Notes under the pieces: generated by a model
The model's input: only the letters and a program-made list of their open reading frames with translations
What the model was told of the DNA's origin: nothing
Database searches by the model: none
Translations under genes and position numbers: made by a program
Shown: positions 61,673 to 64,000 of the stretch, one piece after another
Layout: each line of letters starts with the position of its first letter
Position numbering within the stretch: position 1 is the stretch's first letter
Assembly (NCBI RefSeq): GCF_045062745.1
Contig: NZ_JBJGED010000009.1
Span: 124,001 to 188,000, forward strand
DNA from: Paenibacillus_AA sp045062745
GTDB lineage: Bacteria > Bacillota > Bacilli > Paenibacillales > NBRC-103111
Length of the DNA stretch: 64,000 nt
Reading direction: 5' to 3'

Positions 61673-61710
61673 AACCCCCAACATCCTCCTTGTTCCGGAT
61701 GCCGGGGGTT
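61673..61710. terminator. Bidirectional terminator
   Basis: AACCCCCAACATCC (61673-61686) pairs with GGATGCCGGGGGTT (61697-61710) with a two-base internal mismatch. On the plus strand ATCTATTTT follows, on the minus strand TGTTTTATTT. It separates the convergent nuclease-fold and alpha/beta-hydrolase genes, whose stop codons are 54 bases apart. Confidence 0.85.
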
Positions 61711-61713
61711 GAT

Positions 61714-62766
61714 CTATTTTACTTGATTCGTCACGGGCGACTCCATCAGCCATCGGTCGAGGAATGCATAGGCGAGCCCGCGGATCTCCGACGGGAAATC
61801 ATGGCCCCCGGCGGTCATCACGGCCTGGAAGCGATCCTCGGTGCCGAGAAACCGGTACAATTCGCTCAGCTCGGCCATGCAAGCCCCGACGGCCTGCCAG
61901 TGCGGGAAAATAGGATCGCTCTGGCCGTAGTAATGGAAGGCCGGAATCGGCGCCGCCAGTGCGGCAATTTCATGAAACTCGAACGGCACCTCATACTCCC
62001 TCAAGTAATCCGAGACACGGGGGATGTGCGTATACCAGTCGCGGATGCCCCAATGGGTCGGCCTGTGATCGCCGTAGAACGGGCTGAACCCGCAGCTGCT
62101 CACGTACGCCCGGATTCGGGAGTCGAGTCCCGCCAGGAAATAGGCGTTGTACCCGCCGAAGGAATGGCCGATCGCCCCGATCCGGTCCGGATCGACGCGG
62201 TCGAGCGTGCAGAGCAGGTCGACGCCCATCTTGTGGTCGACCGTGTTCTTCCCCACCGTCGACCACTCCGGATGCAGCTCATAGAATGGCTTGCTGCGGA
62301 AGCTGAGCAGCCCCGGATAGATCCGCTCCCCGGCCGTAAGTGCATCGGGCGCCAGCACGGTGTACCCGCGAGAGACGAGCTCCAGCCCATACATTCGATT
62401 GACTCGGCCGTTCCGCGTCGCGACGTTATCCTTGCCGGACTCGTCCGTCGGGTGAAGGGCAAGGACGGCCGGCCTCCGGCCGTCACTTCCCGCTCCCTCC
62501 ACAGATTCGTCCGGCAGCAGTAGATAGGCGGTCACCTTGTCGCCGTAGACCGTGTCGTACACGAGATGCACCCGCGTGTGATCCGCTTCCTTCGTTTCGC
62601 TCAGCACCTCGTAGGAGACAGGAACCCCATTAGGCACGCCGCCGATAAGTTCCAGCCAGCTCCGCTCGATTTCCCTTCGTTTAGCCTGCCAGCTCTCGGC
62701 ATCCTCGAGGCCTTCGGTTAGCTTCCGAAGTCCATTCCGGTTTAATTCAAGTAAGTTGTAGCTCAT
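61714..62766 (-). CDS. Alpha/beta hydrolase (dienelactone hydrolase / acetyl xylan esterase-like)
   Basis: 350 residues. The triad is Ser202 (GHSFGGYNAY), Asp284 (GQSDPIF) and His322 (GGHDFP), with an oxyanion-region LALHPTDESG. The structure resembles S9-like or carbohydrate-esterase family hydrolases. No signal peptide, so it would remove acyl groups from imported sugars. It follows the binding-protein gene at 62830-64000 by 63 bases and probably belongs to that transport operon. Confidence 0.82.
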   Translation of the reverse strand: MSYNLLELNRNGLRKLTEGLEDAESWQAKRREIERSWLELIGGVPNGVPVSYEVLSETKEADHTRVHLVYDTVYGDKVTAYLLLPDESVEGAGSDGRRPAVLALHPTDESGKDNVATRNGRVNRMYGLELVSRGYTVLAPDALTAGERIYPGLLSFRSKPFYELHPEWSTVGKNTVDHKMGVDLLCTLDRVDPDRIGAIGHSFGGYNAYFLAGLDSRIRAYVSSCGFSPFYGDHRPTHWGIRDWYTHIPRVSDYLREYEVPFEFHEIAALAAPIPAFHYYGQSDPIFPHWQAVGACMAELSELYRFLGTEDRFQAVMTAGGHDFPSEIRGLAYAFLDRWLMESPVTNQVK

Positions 62767-62829
62767 CGCAGGTTGTCTCTCCTAATTGTATATATGGTTG
62801 ACGTACATCATCTGCCTATTGCTCCACAT

Positions 62830-64000
62830 TTACTTCGTGGCCGCCTTGATCTTGGCGACCTCCGCCTTCAGCTGTTCGTCCGTCTTCCGCAGGGCCGTAT
62901 TGGAATCCGTTTTCCCTTGGGCCGCTTCCAAGAAATTGGTGCGCAATAGCGTATCAGCCACATTCGTCTCCACGACCGTCATGCCTTTCGCGCGTCCCGG
63001 ACGGAGCGGAGCGAATTCGTAGTAGCCTACGGCCTTCATGTTTTTGCCTTTGTAGGCCGGAGCGTTCTGGCCGAGCACATTCATCATTTCCTTGTTGGCC
63101 ACGGTCGGCAGGAACCCGTTTTTGGCATCCGTCATCTGCACGTCGTCGCTCAGCATCTCCATGATAACCTTGAAGGCGTCCTCCTTGTACTTGCTTTGCT
63201 TTGTGATGAGCAGGTAGCCCGGAGGAAACGTGCCGATCTTCTTGGGCGCGCCTTCGATAATCGGGATCGACACCATGTCCCAGTTTTTCAGCATGCTGAG
63301 GTCGAGGTAGGGGGAGTAAATGTCGGCATGCATCGCCACCGTACCCTTTTGGAACAAAGCCCCTTCTTCCGGAATCGTCGGCGCGATCGCGTTGTTCGGG
63401 ATTTGATAGAACCGGATGTAGTTGTCGAATATTTTTTTCCATGTATCGAAGCTGGACAATTCGTCCTTCGACGGATCGAGCGTGGACAGCGAATATTCGT
63501 TGTACGTGAAGAAAGTAGCGACGTTGGCCGCGAATCCGCGATAGTTGACACCGTCCTCCACGCGAGACATCTTTTTGGCGATATCATAGATCTCATCCCA
63601 ATTCATGCCGTCCTTCAGGTAGGGGACCCCGAACTTGTCGAACAAGTCCTTGTTGTAGTAAAGCACCCGCGAGAAGAACGGCGATACCGGCAGTCCGTAT
63701 ATTTCTCCGTTCGTGGCGGTCAAGTCCTGGAAGCCCTTGATATAAACCTGATTGAACCGGTTCAAGTCGTAATTGTATTTCTTGATCAGCTCGCGCATGT
63801 CGTATTCGAGGCCCAGGTTGAAATAATTCGTTTGGATTGTACTGGAGATGTTGCGGATGATGTCGGGAATCTCGCCCCGGGCGACGTAGTCCTGCATGGA
63901 GTTGCCGGCTCCGGCTGTCGGCAGCCACACGAGCTTGATATACGGGAATTTCTTAGTCAGCACGTCCTTGAACCGCTTGTTGAATTCATCCTCCGATACG
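62830..64000 (-). CDS. Extracellular solute-binding protein, 5' end beyond the window
   Basis: Partial gene: 389 residues are visible and the frame is open to the window edge (VSEDEFNKRFKDVLTKKF at the cut end), so signal peptide and lipobox are not seen. NGEIYGLPVSPF, VLYYNKDLFDKFG and the DMGLWxTID-like lobes place it among carbohydrate-binding proteins of ABC importers. An internal GTG in the first codons is not a credible start. The alpha/beta hydrolase follows on the same strand; permeases are presumably outside the window or elsewhere. Confidence 0.85.
   Translation of the reverse strand, partial: VSEDEFNKRFKDVLTKKFPYIKLVWLPTAGAGNSMQDYVARGEIPDIIRNISSTIQTNYFNLGLEYDMRELIKKYNYDLNRFNQVYIKGFQDLTATNGEIYGLPVSPFFSRVLYYNKDLFDKFGVPYLKDGMNWDEIYDIAKKMSRVEDGVNYRGFAANVATFFTYNEYSLSTLDPSKDELSSFDTWKKIFDNYIRFYQIPNNAIAPTIPEEGALFQKGTVAMHADIYSPYLDLSMLKNWDMVSIPIIEGAPKKIGTFPPGYLLITKQSKYKEDAFKVIMEMLSDDVQMTDAKNGFLPTVANKEMMNVLGQNAPAYKGKNMKAVGYYEFAPLRPGRAKGMTVVETNVADTLLRTNFLEAAQGKTDSNTALRKTDEQLKAEVAKIKAATK

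Overview
The window looks like chromosomal DNA of a high-GC member of the Paenibacillaceae (Paenibacillus or Cohnella type). This is inferred from four carbohydrate ABC importers of the LplB/YtcP/LipO type that lack an ATPase gene, large membrane sensors with a C-terminal AraC DNA-binding domain, a YesN/YesM two-component pair, AGGAGG-type ribosome sites and CcpA cre-like boxes. I saw no rRNA, tRNA, CRISPR array, phage gene or complete insertion sequence.

Layout. 1-3622 (+): permease, permease and solute-binding lipoprotein of one importer, facing the membrane AraC regulator at 3641-5968 (-). 6453-8609 (-): transglutaminase-like protein, WecG/TagA-type glycosyltransferase, small P-loop kinase and a decayed pyrophosphatase-like gene. 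8711-16041 (-): membrane AraC regulator, binding protein, two permeases and a sialidase-like protein, preceded by a cre box. 16042-17248 has no gene and carries three kinds of repeat.

17249-43423 (-) is one 26-kb collinear run of 18 genes, many overlapping by 4 to 26 bases. It reads like a Gram-positive polysaccharide utilisation locus aimed at pectin-like material. In transcription order: binding protein, two permeases, oxidoreductase, beta-propeller, sulfatase, M14 peptidase, beta-lactamase/DUF4185 fusion, PuuD-like amidotransferase-fold hydrolase, oxidoreductase, DUF4185 protein, AEC transporter, two secreted pectate lyases (one with a dockerin), an (alpha/alpha)6 glycosidase, a GH42-like glycosidase, a 2-hydroxyacid dehydrogenase, a nitrilase-family hydrolase and a sugar isomerase-like protein. 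Among the degradative enzymes only the two pectate lyases have signal peptides, which suggests cutting outside, import, then finishing inside. The divergent YesN/YesM genes (43634-47088, +) are the likely regulators.

47582-50965 (-) encodes a secreted protein made almost entirely of 13 Ig-like (Big_2) repeats. 51225-55481 is a compact lipid cluster: a fatty acid hydroxylase-like protein and a delta-9-type desaturase (+) converge on an unknown protein and a fusion of a FabH-like ketosynthase with a heme-oxygenase-like diiron domain (-). I consider this the best candidate for an undescribed pathway. 56135-61660 (+) is a LacI regulator with binding protein, two permeases and an endonuclease/exonuclease/phosphatase-fold enzyme. 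61714-64000 (-) holds an alpha/beta hydrolase and a binding protein cut by the window end.

Non-coding signals: a 210-bp structured repeat present three times at exactly the same length, five tandem 51-bp units inside the large operon, and a hairpin at every binding-protein/permease junction where the binding protein comes first.
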